A stretch of DNA of 64,000 nt from Cololabis saira (lineage: Eukaryota; Chordata; Actinopteri; Beloniformes; Belonidae): assembly GCF_033807715.1 (NCBI RefSeq), contig NC_084590.1, forward strand, positions 38,655,505 to 38,719,504, given 5' to 3'. Shown here one piece after another: positions 63,864-64,000 of the stretch; positions within the stretch are counted from its first letter, which is position 1, and each line of letters begins with the position of its first letter. The position numbers and the translations under genes are program-made. Below the pieces are notes generated by a model, which saw nothing but the letters and a program-made list of their open reading frames with translations, had not been told where the DNA came from and made no database searches.

Positions 63864-64000
63864 ACTATGGGCCTGATTTACTAAAGGTTGGCGTGCGTAA
63901 TAACGTGTGCAAACTTGACATCACCCGCAAACCAATGTGCAAGCTGATCTACTAACAGCGTGCAAAGACGACTGCGTCTCTCAAATGCGCAAAATAGCAC
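63864..64000. repeat. Left end of a dispersed DNA repeat
   Basis: GGGCCTGATTTACTAAAGGT followed by GTGCGTAATAACGTGTGC resembles the terminal sequence of a widespread vertebrate DNA transposon. It is cut by the window edge, so no right end can be checked. Confidence 0.4.

Larger units (their letters stand above)
63646..64000. other. frem2 intron 13 (partial)
   Basis: It begins GTATGTACATAC and runs off the right edge. It holds a likely LINE tail and then the left end of another dispersed repeat. Confidence 0.8.

Overview
The window is vertebrate nuclear DNA, almost certainly from a teleost fish. It has spliced genes with canonical GT-AG introns, long dinucleotide microsatellites, and dense fish-type transposons (hAT MITEs, TTAA-target elements, L1/L2-type LINE ends). 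Two genes are visible. They lie head to head, about 11 kb apart, and both run off the window.

Left, minus strand: the first two coding exons (6120-5743 and 4171-3653) of trpc4, a receptor-operated TRPC cation channel. They encode residues 1-299, the cytosolic ankyrin-repeat N-terminus. The membrane and C-terminal exons lie beyond position 1.

Right, plus strand: frem2, a FRAS1-related extracellular matrix protein. One very large first coding exon (17174-22184, 1,670 codons) carries the signal peptide, the N-terminal domain and almost all of twelve CSPG/NG2 repeats. Twelve further exons (23192-63645) finish CSPG repeat 12 and encode five Calx-beta domains. The 13 exons join in one open frame of 2,350 residues, and the gene continues past 64000. 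Whether this is the a or b teleost paralogue cannot be decided here. TRPC4 and FREM2 are also neighbours in human (13q13), which supports both calls.

The rest is intergenic or intronic. At least eight hAT-type elements have perfect 8-bp target duplications (675, 27886, 36135, 47490, 49301, 49704, 53196, 61407). Two TTAA-flanked elements each carry a second inverted-repeat element (4781-5592, 45531-46457). There is a 5'-truncated L1 with a 15-bp duplication (9723-10375), a broken L2/CR1-type LINE interrupted by a hAT MITE (about 27000-28520), and a LINE 3' end (about 59157-59700). Two copies of a fold-back element lie in opposite orientation on either side of frem2 exon 3 (30494-31166 and 43864-44466). 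A 185-bp near-perfect palindrome sits at 24474-24658.

I found no bacterial-type system, RNA gene, CRISPR array or viral gene. The most unusual material is the inverted fold-back pair with asymmetric 22-bp arrays and 6-bp target duplications, the long palindrome, and a related tandem unit carried by otherwise different elements.
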